The notes under the pieces: generated by a model
The model's database searches: none
Told to the model about the DNA's origin: nothing
Seen by the model: only the letters and a program-made list of their open reading frames with translations
Made by a program: the position numbers and the translations under genes
Source of the DNA: CAVVIO01 sp963748095
GTDB lineage: Bacteria > Bacteroidota > Bacteroidia > Bacteroidales > UBA10428
Direction of reading: 5' to 3'
Assembly (NCBI GenBank): GCA_963748095.1
Contig: CAVVIO010000002.1
Span: forward strand, 1 to 64,000
Length of the DNA stretch: 64,000 nucleotides
In this document: positions 38,358 through 46,959 of the stretch, piece by piece
Layout of the letters: every line of letters begins with the position of its first letter
Numbering within the stretch: position 1 is the stretch's first letter

Positions 38358-38795
38358 ATGACCCCTGCAGGATTTTTTAGCAAAGAAGATAAAATACTGA
38401 TTCAGGAAGCTATTAAGCAAGCCGAATTAGATACATCGGGCGAGATTCGCGTACATATTGAAAAGACTTGCAAGGACAATGTACTCGACCGGGCCGCTTA
38501 TATTTTCGAAAAACTGAAAATACATAATACAAAACTACGCAACGGAGTATTGTTTTACCTGGCTTATGAGGACCGCAAATTTGCTATCCTCGGCGATGCC
38601 GGAATTAATGCAGTTACCCCGAAAAATTTCTGGGATGATATCAAGGATACAATGACCGGTTATTTCAAAAAAACTGAATTTGCAAAGGGACTGTCTGAAG
38701 GCATCAGGATGGCCGGTGAACATTTAAAGAAAAATTTTCCTTATCAGTCCGACGATGTCAACGAACTTTCCGACGATATTTCTTTTGGAAAGTAA
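38358..38795 (+). CDS. TPM-domain protein, short form
   Basis: The protein has 145 residues. A TPM (TLP18.3/Psb32/MOLO-1) domain starts near LIQEAIKQAELDTSGEIRVHIEKTC and continues through NGVLFYLAYEDRKFAILGDAGINA to the end. No signal peptide is evident at the N-terminus, so this copy may face the cytoplasm, in contrast to the next gene. TPM domains are thought to have acid phosphatase or protein-quality-control roles. It lies 11 bases after lemA and 30 before the second TPM gene. Confidence 0.85.
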   Translation: MTPAGFFSKEDKILIQEAIKQAELDTSGEIRVHIEKTCKDNVLDRAAYIFEKLKIHNTKLRNGVLFYLAYEDRKFAILGDAGINAVTPKNFWDDIKDTMTGYFKKTEFAKGLSEGIRMAGEHLKKNFPYQSDDVNELSDDISFGK

Positions 38796-38825
38796 CAAAA
38801 TGGATTAAGACAAAAAACAATAAGC

Positions 38826-39623
38826 ATGAAGCGATTTATTACAATATTACTCACACTAATTTGGGCATTTAGCCTCTCAGCTCAGGATATACCAGATAAA
38901 CCGCGTAATGAAAAACTGGTAACCGATTTCACGGGAGTATTAAGTCAAAGTCAACAGCAGGCACTTGAACAGAAACTGGAAGCATTTGCCAGGCAAACTT
39001 CTACACAAATAGCCGTAGTACTGGTTAAAAGCCTGAATGGTTACGACAAAGCAGATTTCGCCCAACGGCTGGCACAAAAATGGGGCATTGGTCAGAAAGG
39101 AAAAGAAAACGGGATATTGGTATTGATCAAACCCAAAACTTCCGATTCGAAGGGACAGGCATTTATAGCCACCGGTTACGGACTGGAAGGGGCAGTTCCG
39201 GATGCCATTGCTAATCGTATCGTTGAAAACGAAATGATCCCCCATTTTCGACAAAACGATTATTTCGGAGGAATTAATCAGGCTACTGATGTACTGATGT
39301 CACTTACAAAAGGAGAATTTACTGCCGATCAATATGCACAACGAACAAAAAAGAAGGATGGTTCTCCTTTTTTCGGCCTCTTCTTTATATTTATATTATT
39401 TTTCGTGATTTTTGGAAGAGCACGTGCTGCCAGGCATTATTCCCTGGGGCACAACATCCCATTTTGGCTGGCGCTTACCATGTTGGGGTCATCAGGCAAT
39501 TCCAACAGTGGTAGTTTCGGCAATTTCAGCTCTGGTAGCGGAAGCTTCGGAGGCGGTGGAGGCGGCTTTGGCGGCTTTGGTGGCGGAAGCTTTGGTGGCG
39601 GAGGTGCCGGTGGTAGCTGGTAA
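38826..39623 (+). CDS. TPM-domain protein with glycine-rich tail
   Basis: The protein has 265 residues. A signal peptide (FITILLTLIWAFSLSAQ) is followed by a TPM domain (about 30-155, with TSTQIAVVLVKSLNGYDKADFA and GYGLEGAVPDAIANRI), one membrane helix (FFGLFFIFILFFVIFG) and a glycine-, serine- and phenylalanine-rich tail (about 225-265, repeats of GGGFGG). This is the YgcG architecture. It is exported, with the tail exposed. It belongs to the lemA operon, 30 bases after the short TPM gene. Confidence 0.88.
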   Translation: MKRFITILLTLIWAFSLSAQDIPDKPRNEKLVTDFTGVLSQSQQQALEQKLEAFARQTSTQIAVVLVKSLNGYDKADFAQRLAQKWGIGQKGKENGILVLIKPKTSDSKGQAFIATGYGLEGAVPDAIANRIVENEMIPHFRQNDYFGGINQATDVLMSLTKGEFTADQYAQRTKKKDGSPFFGLFFIFILFFVIFGRARAARHYSLGHNIPFWLALTMLGSSGNSNSGSFGNFSSGSGSFGGGGGGFGGFGGGSFGGGGAGGSW

Positions 39624-39643
39624 TAATTATTCGAACAGCATTT

Positions 39644-40795
39644 ATGCAATTAAATAATTTCAAAATAGTAATTGTTTTTTTGTTATCCATGACAGGGATG
39701 ATCCCTGTCTTAGCTTCTGATCCAGGACAGGATACATCTTACCTTAAAATTGTTTTTGCCGGAGATATTATGGGACACGACGCACAAATAGAAGGCGCTT
39801 ATGATCCGCAAACCAAATCCTATAATTACGAACCTACTTTCAGGTATGTAAAACCTTATATTGAAAGTGCAGATGTAGCCATTGCCAATTTCGAAGTTAC
39901 ATTGGCCGGGCCACCTTATAAAGGCTACCCGCAATTCTCAAGCCCTGATGCACTGGCGCTTGAAGCACGAAAGGCCGGATTCGATATCCTGGCAGATGCC
40001 AACAATCATGCACTCGACGGAAGATCAAAAGGATTTTCACGTACAATAAAAGTGCTGGATTCGCTAAGGATCATTCATACGGGAACTTTTAACAACGAAC
40101 AGGAACGTCAGTTGAATTATCCTCTGATTTTTGAAAAAAACAATATTCGCATTGCACTTCTGAATTTTACATATGGGACCAACGGACTGACTATTCCTCC
40201 ACCGTATATTATCGACAGGATAGATACTGCTCAAATAAAAAAAGACCTGAAAAAAGCACGACTTGCCGATCCCGATTATGTAATAGTATTTGTTCACTGG
40301 GGAATAGAATATGAACGAACGGAGAACAAACAACAGGATAAACTGGCTATGTACTTTCTGAACAATGGTGCCGATGCAGTTATCGGCTCCCACCCCCATG
40401 TAATACAACCTGTTCGTAAATATTATAAAAATCCGGCCGACACAACTAACTATAACCTGGTGGTATATTCACTTGGGAATTTCGTATCGAATCAGCGTGC
40501 CGAATATAAAGACGGAGGTATTGTTTTTGAAATGGATCTTATGAAAACCCGGCATAAAACGACAGTAAAAAATTACAGTTATTTGCCGGCATGGGTTTAC
40601 CGTCAGGATAACAATGACAAATCTACATTTTACATCCTTCCTGTACAGTTATATCTGAACAACAGGGATTACTTCAATTTCCCTGACTATATAAGTTATA
40701 AAATCAACCGGTTTTATGAGGATACAAAATCACATTTATCAGGTATTCCCGAAAATTCGTTTTATAAGAATTTCATTCTTTCCGGTCAGAAATAA
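39644..40795 (+). CDS. CapA-family protein
   Basis: This 383-residue protein has a signal peptide (IVIVFLLSMTGMIPVLAS) and the CapA metallophosphatase-like fold: IVFAGDIMGHDAQI, IANFEVTLAGPP, DILADANNHALDGRSKGF, VFVHWGIEYE and VIGSHPHVIQPV. The family takes its name from poly-gamma-glutamate capsule synthesis, but no other capsule genes are near, so the true role here is open. It follows the glycine-rich TPM gene by 20 bases and may be the last gene of that operon. Confidence 0.85.
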   Translation: MQLNNFKIVIVFLLSMTGMIPVLASDPGQDTSYLKIVFAGDIMGHDAQIEGAYDPQTKSYNYEPTFRYVKPYIESADVAIANFEVTLAGPPYKGYPQFSSPDALALEARKAGFDILADANNHALDGRSKGFSRTIKVLDSLRIIHTGTFNNEQERQLNYPLIFEKNNIRIALLNFTYGTNGLTIPPPYIIDRIDTAQIKKDLKKARLADPDYVIVFVHWGIEYERTENKQQDKLAMYFLNNGADAVIGSHPHVIQPVRKYYKNPADTTNYNLVVYSLGNFVSNQRAEYKDGGIVFEMDLMKTRHKTTVKNYSYLPAWVYRQDNNDKSTFYILPVQLYLNNRDYFNFPDYISYKINRFYEDTKSHLSGIPENSFYKNFILSGQK

Positions 40796-40918
40796 CCGAA
40801 ATCCCGATTGCCGGAAAATATAATATTATACTCTGAAAAGGATCGACCAAATCTTCTATATTAAAATTGGATTCCAATTTCATGAATTGACTTCATTCAA
40901 TTAAATCCAAAAAGAGTA

Positions 40919-40948
40919 TAAAAAAACCAGTAATGAAAATTACTGGTT
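40919..40948 (-). terminator. Terminator of the six-gene leftward operon
   Basis: Read leftwards, AACCAGTAAT and ATTACTGGTT form a perfect 10-bp stem on a TTTC tetraloop and are followed by a T-run. It lies 24 bases past the zinc-ribbon stop. Confidence 0.85.
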
Positions 40949-40971
40949 TGTACAGGAGGTGATAACTATAA

Positions 40972-41742
40972 TTACTTCTGTTCTTCCTTAAGTATTTCGT
41001 CATCAACCAGTATTCTTCCACAATATTCACAAACGATGATCTTTTTGCGCGACCGGATATCCAGTTGCCGCTGAGGTGGAATTTTATTAAAGCATCCACC
41101 ACAGGCATCACGTTCTACAGACACAACAGCCAAACCGTTACGCGCGTTTTTTCTTATCTTTTTAAATGCGGTAATCAGGCGTTCCTCAATTATTGCTTCA
41201 ATCTCCTTCCCTTTGGAAGTCATTTGTTCTTCTTCTTTTTGTGTATCTGAAACAATTTCATCCAGCTCCTTCTTTTTATTCTGAAGATCACCATCCCGCT
41301 CTTCCAATACCTTTTTTGACTCTTCAATGGTATCGTTCCTCTCTTTTAATTTAGCGGCAAATTCCTTAATCTTTTTTTCACACAATTCAATCTCCAGTGT
41401 CTGATATTCGATCTCTTTTGATAAAGAGTCAAATTCACGGTTGTTACGCACATTATCTTGCTGTTCCTTGTATTTTTTAATTAATGCCTCCGCATTCACT
41501 ATTTCGTTTTTCTTTCCCGAAACTTCCGTTTCCAGATTTTTCACTTCTGCTTTAAAGTTCTGAATACGGGTTTCAAGACCAGCAATTTCATCTTCCAGGT
41601 CCTGAACCTCCAAGGGTAATTCTCCCCGCAAAGTTCTAATTTTATCAATTTCCGAATATACACGCTGCAACCTGTATAATGCACGCAATTTATCCTCCAC
41701 AGATATTTCCTGTTCAGTGGTTTTATTTTTAACTTCTGCCAT
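40972..41742 (-). CDS. Coiled-coil protein with C-terminal C4 zinc ribbon
   Basis: The protein has 256 residues. A long coiled coil (about 15-190, heptads such as LETRIQNFKAEVKNLETEV) is followed by a zinc ribbon with CGGC near 217 and CEYC near 240. This is the PF02591 (zinc ribbon, CdsZ) family, common in Bacteroidota and Chlamydiae. In Chlamydia the family has been tied to protein-export chaperones and cell-envelope processes, but here the role is unknown. The gene starts 3 bases after the stop of the Nif3-like gene and ends the operon. Confidence 0.8.
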   Translation of the reverse strand: MAEVKNKTTEQEISVEDKLRALYRLQRVYSEIDKIRTLRGELPLEVQDLEDEIAGLETRIQNFKAEVKNLETEVSGKKNEIVNAEALIKKYKEQQDNVRNNREFDSLSKEIEYQTLEIELCEKKIKEFAAKLKERNDTIEESKKVLEERDGDLQNKKKELDEIVSDTQKEEEQMTSKGKEIEAIIEERLITAFKKIRKNARNGLAVVSVERDACGGCFNKIPPQRQLDIRSRKKIIVCEYCGRILVDDEILKEEQK

Positions 41743-41745
41743 TTT

Positions 41746-42840
41746 CTACAAATAATTTATTGGATTTGAAACGATTTTCGACAAATGAACCGCAAATTTA
41801 GGGAATTTTTTTGTAAGTAGATCATAAAAAATCTCTTTCGTAAATTGTTCACTTTCATAGTGCCCAATATCAGCAATTATTATCTCATTATCTGCCTCGA
41901 AAAACTGATGGTATTTCATGTCGCCGGTAAGAAAAATATCGGCATTTGCCGAGATTGCCTTTTGAATTAAAAAACTTCCACTGCCACCGCATACAGCAAC
42001 CCTTTGAATGGGTTTTCCCAGCAAAACAGAATGTCTGATAACCGGAATTTTAAAAATATCTTTCAGTGCTGCCAGAAATACATCTTCTTCTTCAGGAGTG
42101 TCCAGCTCACCGACCATTCCAATTCCCACTTTCTCATAACTATTTTCGAGGGGATAAACATCATATGCAACCTCCTCGTACGGATGCACTTTCAACAAAG
42201 CATTTATAACTTTTGCCTGATAAATACCAGGGAAAATTGTTTCGATACGTGTTTCCTCTTCAACATGCAGTTTCCCCTGTTCTCCAACAAAAGGATTCGT
42301 ATTCTCCGATCCCCTGAAAGTTCCATGCCCCTCCACATTGTAACTACACTGATCATATTCTCCTATTTTGCCCGCACCTGCCTCAAAAATAGCCATCCTT
42401 ACCTTTTCCGCCTGGTCTTTAGGGACAAAAGTCACCAACTTACGCAATTCGCCGGTAGCAGGGGCAAGTATTCGGCACTTTTTTAATCCAAGCTTTTCGC
42501 AAATTTTGGAATTGACCCCTCCGGTTACACTATCAAGATTAGTATGTGCTGCATATACAGCAATATCATTTTTTATAGCTTTTATCACCATTCTTTCTGT
42601 AGAAGTGTAGCCGGTAATTTTTTTTAATCCTGAGAATATTAACGGATGGTGGGCAATAATAAGGTTGGCATTGAGTGAAAGAGCTTCATCAATAACTGCT
42701 TCGGTAACATCTATACACAACAATACAGCCCTCACTTCCATAGACGCATGGCCAATTAATAATCCTGCGTTATCATAAGATTCCTGATAGGCTAAAGGGG
42801 CTAATTCTTCAATCGGGGCAATTATTTCAGACAATTTCAT
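41746..42840 (-). CDS. Nif3-like dinuclear metal centre protein
   Basis: The protein has 364 residues. The two Nif3 halves are separated by an inserted domain (about 130-240), as in the longer YqfO type. Metal ligands are in NLIIAHHPLIFSG (His-His), YAAHTNLDS and near the end, GDMKYHQFFEA and ADIGHYESEQ. The Nif3 family is nearly universal and includes a reported GTP cyclohydrolase-like enzyme, but the reaction is not settled. It lies upstream of the zinc-ribbon gene. Confidence 0.9.
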   Translation of the reverse strand: MKLSEIIAPIEELAPLAYQESYDNAGLLIGHASMEVRAVLLCIDVTEAVIDEALSLNANLIIAHHPLIFSGLKKITGYTSTERMVIKAIKNDIAVYAAHTNLDSVTGGVNSKICEKLGLKKCRILAPATGELRKLVTFVPKDQAEKVRMAIFEAGAGKIGEYDQCSYNVEGHGTFRGSENTNPFVGEQGKLHVEEETRIETIFPGIYQAKVINALLKVHPYEEVAYDVYPLENSYEKVGIGMVGELDTPEEEDVFLAALKDIFKIPVIRHSVLLGKPIQRVAVCGGSGSFLIQKAISANADIFLTGDMKYHQFFEADNEIIIADIGHYESEQFTKEIFYDLLTKKFPKFAVHLSKIVSNPINYL

Positions 42841-42912
42841 TATTTCCGGATTATATGGTAATTGCTAAAGTATCAACAAAAATAAAACAATTCTATATTG
42901 TTGTTGAATGTT

Positions 42913-43248
42913 TTATAATCCATCCTTTATTTCCAGTAATATTCTTTTAATCTCATTTAACGTATTTATCACCTCAAAATTATTGATTGTATCTTCCTTG
43001 TTTTCTTTCAATTTTTTCTTGGCCCCGCTTAAAGTCATTCCCCGTTCTTTAACCAAATGGAAAATAACATGAAAATTATCAATATCCTGATGTGTAAAAA
43101 ACCTGTTCCCTTTTTTGTTTTTCTTGGGTTTAATAATATCAAATTCTTTTTCCCAAAAACGGATCAGGGAAGTATTTACACCAAACATCTCTGCTACTTC
43201 ACCAATAGAATAATATAGTTTTTCAACTTTCTTCTCTTTGTAAGGCAT
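42913..43248 (-). CDS. MerR-family transcriptional regulator
   Basis: The 111-residue protein has an N-terminal MerR helix-turn-helix (YYSIGEVAEMFGVNTSLIRFWEKEF) followed by a wing and a coiled tail (about 75-111) with no cysteines or drug-binding domain. Such short MerR proteins are common in Bacteroidota. It belongs to the leftward operon between the PQQ-like gene and the Nif3-like gene, and its target is unknown. Confidence 0.85.
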   Translation of the reverse strand: MPYKEKKVEKLYYSIGEVAEMFGVNTSLIRFWEKEFDIIKPKKNKKGNRFFTHQDIDNFHVIFHLVKERGMTLSGAKKKLKENKEDTINNFEVINTLNEIKRILLEIKDGL

Positions 43249-43319
43249 AATACTGATAAAATAAGAATAGGACTTAATTAGAAACTAAGGTACTAAATAA
43301 ATAAAAATAACCCAATAAA

Positions 43320-44843
43320 TTACAATTTATTACCTAAACAATAGAAATAACCATCTCTTGAAGCAACGTAAATTTTCCCGTCATTTACTATTGGGGTCGA
43401 TTCAAACGGACCCGGTTTCATATCGAGTAATGTAAAATTAAGGTTCGTATCAAAGTTGAATAAATATATTCCGTTGTAACTTGCCGCAATCAATTTGTTA
43501 TTCACGATAATAGGAGTTGAGATAGAGGGACCGGTATGTTTTTTAAAAACCAGTTTGGGTGTGGCATACACATGTTTATTATTGGGGCCAGCGACCTTTT
43601 TTGACGCATCTATTTTGGTGTGATCGACAACATAAAGATATCCGTCAATGGCCATAAAAGCTGCCAGGTATGGAGAATTGCCATCGTTATAAGAATCGTT
43701 AATACCTACTGAACCTATGACACCACCTTCCCAGCCGGCAAATTCCTTGTCGTTCACCGGAAAATACCAGACTACCGCATCTTTTGGCGGTTTTGAAGGA
43801 TCAAGTTTAAAAATCCCACCATTACCCGCAATATATTGTTTCTCAACAGAAACCAACAGGCAATTATCATGAGTTACTATTGCCGAGCCATCCATATCGG
43901 AACCAATATAAAAATCCCAAACCAATTGTTTTTTATACAGGTCATATCCGTACACATGGCCTGAACCGGAAGCAACATATATCACACCATTCAATAATGA
44001 AGGAGACGATTCGGTCACTACATTGGATTTATGTGCTATAACATCCTGCTTTTCATACAACGAAGTTTCCTGGTAAATTAGGGGCTGAAGCATGCTATCT
44101 GTTATAATCGCTTTGGTATAATCGGGATTAAATACAGTGAACAAAGAATTTTCAAGTCCCAGGTAGGCTGTATCATTGATCACCAGAGCCGATCCATCTA
44201 CATCGCGGCTGTAGCTATCGGTCCACTTCACATCGAGACGCCAAAGCTCTTTACCCGACTTAAAAGAAATGGCCCTGTAACTCGGAATATGTTTTGTATC
44301 AAGATAGTTACCAACACCCAGCCTGCTGCCTTGTAATATAACCAGCCTGTTATCGGGAGTTTTGCTCTTTGCATTATACCAAATGGTTCCTGTACCTTTT
44401 ACAACATCGTCGAACAGGTATTGCCATACAATTTCTCCGTTAGCAGCATTGATTTTCTTGAGGTGGTGATCATAAGCTCCCTGAATGATATACAGATTGG
44501 TATCTTCCCGGATCAATAAGGGTTGTCCTGTCCACCCGGCACCTGCCCATTCTCTGGAGCCCAACTTTCTTGATATAACTGTTTCGCCTTTACCTAAATA
44601 AAGTTTCCAGTTCAGTTTAAGATTTGATGGCGCCAGGTCTCCGTAATAATTTCGTTCTTCATTACCCAGAAAAGTTGGAATAATTACTTTAAGTTGAGAA
44701 CTGTCAATGGTTCCTTTTTCAGATTTTACAGGATTATCAGCACCATAAGTGAATGATGAGAAACTGAATACTAACAATTCAACTATTACAATAATTCCAA
44801 TAGCCAAGATATGCTTTCTTACGCCTCTCATCCTTCGGCACAA
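43320..44843 (-). CDS. PQQ-like beta-propeller protein
   Basis: The protein has 507 residues (ATG at 44843 or 44831). A single N-terminal hydrophobic segment (HILAIGIIVIVELLVFSFSSF) is followed by repeated propeller blades ending in motifs such as GEIVWQYLF, GKELWRLDV, KQLVWDFYIG and PIVNDGKIYVASRDGYFYCL. It should form an extracytoplasmic propeller with no sign of a catalytic PQQ site. Its position next to two M23 peptidases suggests a role with cell-wall remodelling. It begins 16 bases after the second M23 gene. Confidence 0.78.
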   Translation of the reverse strand: MCRRMRGVRKHILAIGIIVIVELLVFSFSSFTYGADNPVKSEKGTIDSSQLKVIIPTFLGNEERNYYGDLAPSNLKLNWKLYLGKGETVISRKLGSREWAGAGWTGQPLLIREDTNLYIIQGAYDHHLKKINAANGEIVWQYLFDDVVKGTGTIWYNAKSKTPDNRLVILQGSRLGVGNYLDTKHIPSYRAISFKSGKELWRLDVKWTDSYSRDVDGSALVINDTAYLGLENSLFTVFNPDYTKAIITDSMLQPLIYQETSLYEKQDVIAHKSNVVTESSPSLLNGVIYVASGSGHVYGYDLYKKQLVWDFYIGSDMDGSAIVTHDNCLLVSVEKQYIAGNGGIFKLDPSKPPKDAVVWYFPVNDKEFAGWEGGVIGSVGINDSYNDGNSPYLAAFMAIDGYLYVVDHTKIDASKKVAGPNNKHVYATPKLVFKKHTGPSISTPIIVNNKLIAASYNGIYLFNFDTNLNFTLLDMKPGPFESTPIVNDGKIYVASRDGYFYCLGNKL

Positions 44844-44859
44844 ATATTAGATGTAGAAA

Positions 44860-45831
44860 TTAATCGAAAGACTGTCCGTTATTCATAGATATTTCTATCA
44901 TTTCATCATATTCCTTAGCTGTAAGGTCGTTGAAATAATAGTTCACCGGATTCACTTTTTTATTATTATGAATGACTTCGTAGTGAAGATGAGGGCCAGT
45001 AGAAAGTCCTGTATTCCCAACATAACCTATTACATCTCCCCTTTTTACTTTTTGGCCGACTTTTACATTAAAGGCGCTCATATGTCCGTACAAAGTCTGA
45101 TAACCAAAACCGTGGTCTATCACAACTTTATTTCCATAACCACGATGAGAACTATCAACTATTTTAACCACACCATCGCCGGTAGAATAAATTTCTGTTC
45201 CTGTGGGAGCAGTAAAGTCCATTCCATAATGAAATTTCCTGATTTTATAGATAGGATGAATACGGTAGCCCCATCCTGATGCAGTACGTTTTAAATCCTT
45301 ATTTGATATTGGTTGAATGGCAGGAACAGCAGCCAGCATGGCCTCTTTGTTTACCGCCATTTTAATTATCTCATCATAAGATACGGATTGCACGTAGATC
45401 TTTTTTGCGATTTTATCAAGTCGTTTGGCTGTATTAATTACAATATTTGCATCGTTCAACTTTTCAAGAGAACGATAGCGGTCCACTCCACCAAAACCAG
45501 CTTCCCGAATTGATTTACTGATAGGTTCAGCTTCGAAGATTGTGCGATAAATATTGTCGTCCCGGTCTTTCATATCATCCAGTACCGTTTCGATCTGTCC
45601 CAACTGATTATTTAACAACTTGTAATTCACGCGCAATTCGCTAACCTGTCTTTTCAATCCTTTTTCCTTAGGTGAATCAAAGAAAAAAGCAAAAACCACA
45701 TAGTATACAATTGCCAAAAGAATACTGGCTGATATGTATTTGGAAATTCTATACAGCTTATCCTTTGTGGTCCTGTTAACCTTATCATAGCTCAATGATT
45801 CAGGATTAAAACGATACTTACTTTTAGACAT
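44860..45831 (-). CDS. M23-family peptidase, second of a tandem pair
   Basis: The protein has 323 residues from the chosen start. A cytoplasmic tail (MSKSKYRFNPESLSYDK) precedes one membrane helix (ISASILLAIVYYVVFAFFF), a coiled region and a LytM domain. The zinc ligands are in FHYGMDF and GPHLHYEV. The start at 45831 is chosen because its opening matches that of the upstream paralog. The longer form (45873) would add 14 residues and overlap that gene. It lies 22 bases after the paralog. As a membrane-anchored cross-link cutter, or a regulator without activity, it may act in division or envelope maintenance. Confidence 0.9.
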   Translation of the reverse strand: MSKSKYRFNPESLSYDKVNRTTKDKLYRISKYISASILLAIVYYVVFAFFFDSPKEKGLKRQVSELRVNYKLLNNQLGQIETVLDDMKDRDDNIYRTIFEAEPISKSIREAGFGGVDRYRSLEKLNDANIVINTAKRLDKIAKKIYVQSVSYDEIIKMAVNKEAMLAAVPAIQPISNKDLKRTASGWGYRIHPIYKIRKFHYGMDFTAPTGTEIYSTGDGVVKIVDSSHRGYGNKVVIDHGFGYQTLYGHMSAFNVKVGQKVKRGDVIGYVGNTGLSTGPHLHYEVIHNNKKVNPVNYYFNDLTAKEYDEMIEISMNNGQSFD

Positions 45832-45853
45832 TTTCAGTAAAATTAAATAGTTC

Positions 45854-46822
45854 CTAGTTTTGTTTATTCTCAATGAGCTTGATTATCATCTTGTATTCTT
45901 TTCCAGACAGATCGTCAGAGTAATAATAAATGGGGTTAATTGGTTTGCCGTTATACATGACTTCATAATGTAAATGAGTTCCTGTTGAACGGCCTGTACT
46001 TCCCATAAGCCCTATCAATTGACCCCGCTTAACTGACTGACCCTTATTAACAAGGATCTTCTGCAAATGACCATATCTTGATGTATACCCAAAACCATGG
46101 TCGATAACAATCTCATTGCCATAGCCTTTACGTGAATATCTCGATAAGGTTACAACTCCATCTCCTGTAGCGTATATTTTGGTTCCTTTTTTTCCTACAA
46201 AATCAATTCCTTCGTGTCTTCTTTTCAGGAATGTAAAAGGATCTATCCTTACTCCAAAATAGGAACTGATCCATTCTATATCGTTGACAGCTACAGGTGT
46301 TATAGCGGGTACACATGCCAGCTTTTTCATTTGCTCAGCTGTTTTTTCTTCCAAAACTTTATATGATTCTTCCTGTATTTTTAATTGGCTTTTTACAGCA
46401 TCCACCTTTTTTGATAATTTAATGATCTCATCGGAATAAAGTAAAGTACCAAATCCCGTGAATTTTTCAGATCCTCCTGTACCGGCATCCCGAATTGTAT
46501 TAGGCAATGAATCAAGTCCAAGAATGGTACGGTAATAATTATCATCTTCAAAATGTTCCTTTACCAGAACTTTCTGAAAAAGATTAAGTTTTGTCTTTAT
46601 AGTATCGTAACGTGAAATTAATCGTTTCGACTGATGGGTAAGAAAGATTATCTTTGGTGAACCTATTATCGTATAAGTTGCAACTATAATAACCAGAGCT
46701 GCCAGGCTGGCAATAAATATAAAAACAAGGGAATTTTTCACCCTTTCCCCGGATGTTAGCTTTATCTCGTTAAAACTTAACTCCTGAGGATTGAAATGAT
46801 ATCTTTTTTTTCTTGAAACCAA
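45854..46822 (-). CDS. M23-family peptidase, first of a tandem pair
   Basis: The protein has 322 residues. A cytoplasmic tail, VSRKKRYHFNPQELSFNEIK, precedes one membrane helix, a coiled region and a LytM domain with RRHEGIDF and GTHLHYEV zinc motifs. It shares the same layout as the next gene, and they clearly arose by duplication. It is the first gene of the six-gene leftward operon that ends at the 40919 terminator. A good Bacteroidota promoter lies 43 bases upstream. Confidence 0.92.
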   Translation of the reverse strand: MVSRKKRYHFNPQELSFNEIKLTSGERVKNSLVFIFIASLAALVIIVATYTIIGSPKIIFLTHQSKRLISRYDTIKTKLNLFQKVLVKEHFEDDNYYRTILGLDSLPNTIRDAGTGGSEKFTGFGTLLYSDEIIKLSKKVDAVKSQLKIQEESYKVLEEKTAEQMKKLACVPAITPVAVNDIEWISSYFGVRIDPFTFLKRRHEGIDFVGKKGTKIYATGDGVVTLSRYSRKGYGNEIVIDHGFGYTSRYGHLQKILVNKGQSVKRGQLIGLMGSTGRSTGTHLHYEVMYNGKPINPIYYYSDDLSGKEYKMIIKLIENKQN

Positions 46823-46864
46823 ATGAGATCAGTATCTAAAAACATTATTTTTTCACCAACCCAA

Positions 46865-46896
46865 CAAATCTATAAGAAAAAAATTAATTTTACAAA
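46865..46896 (-). promoter_or_regulatory. Bacteroidota-type promoter of the six-gene operon
   Basis: Read leftwards, TTTG (46896-46893), 20 bases, then TAGATTTG (46872-46865). This closely fits the phylum's -33 TTTG and -7 TAnnTTTG elements. It lies about 43 bases before the first M23 start. Confidence 0.6.
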
Positions 46897-46959
46897 AGAA
46901 TTGAAAGCTGAATTGTTCATAACATAAAAGTATTTTATCACTCAATATAAAATTTTCAC

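Noticed and set aside
39437..39649. Proline-rich minus-strand ORF
   Set aside because: It is the antisense shadow of the glycine-rich TPM tail.
42004..42486. 160-codon plus-strand ORF
   Set aside because: It lies fully antisense to the Nif3-like gene and lacks any family motif.
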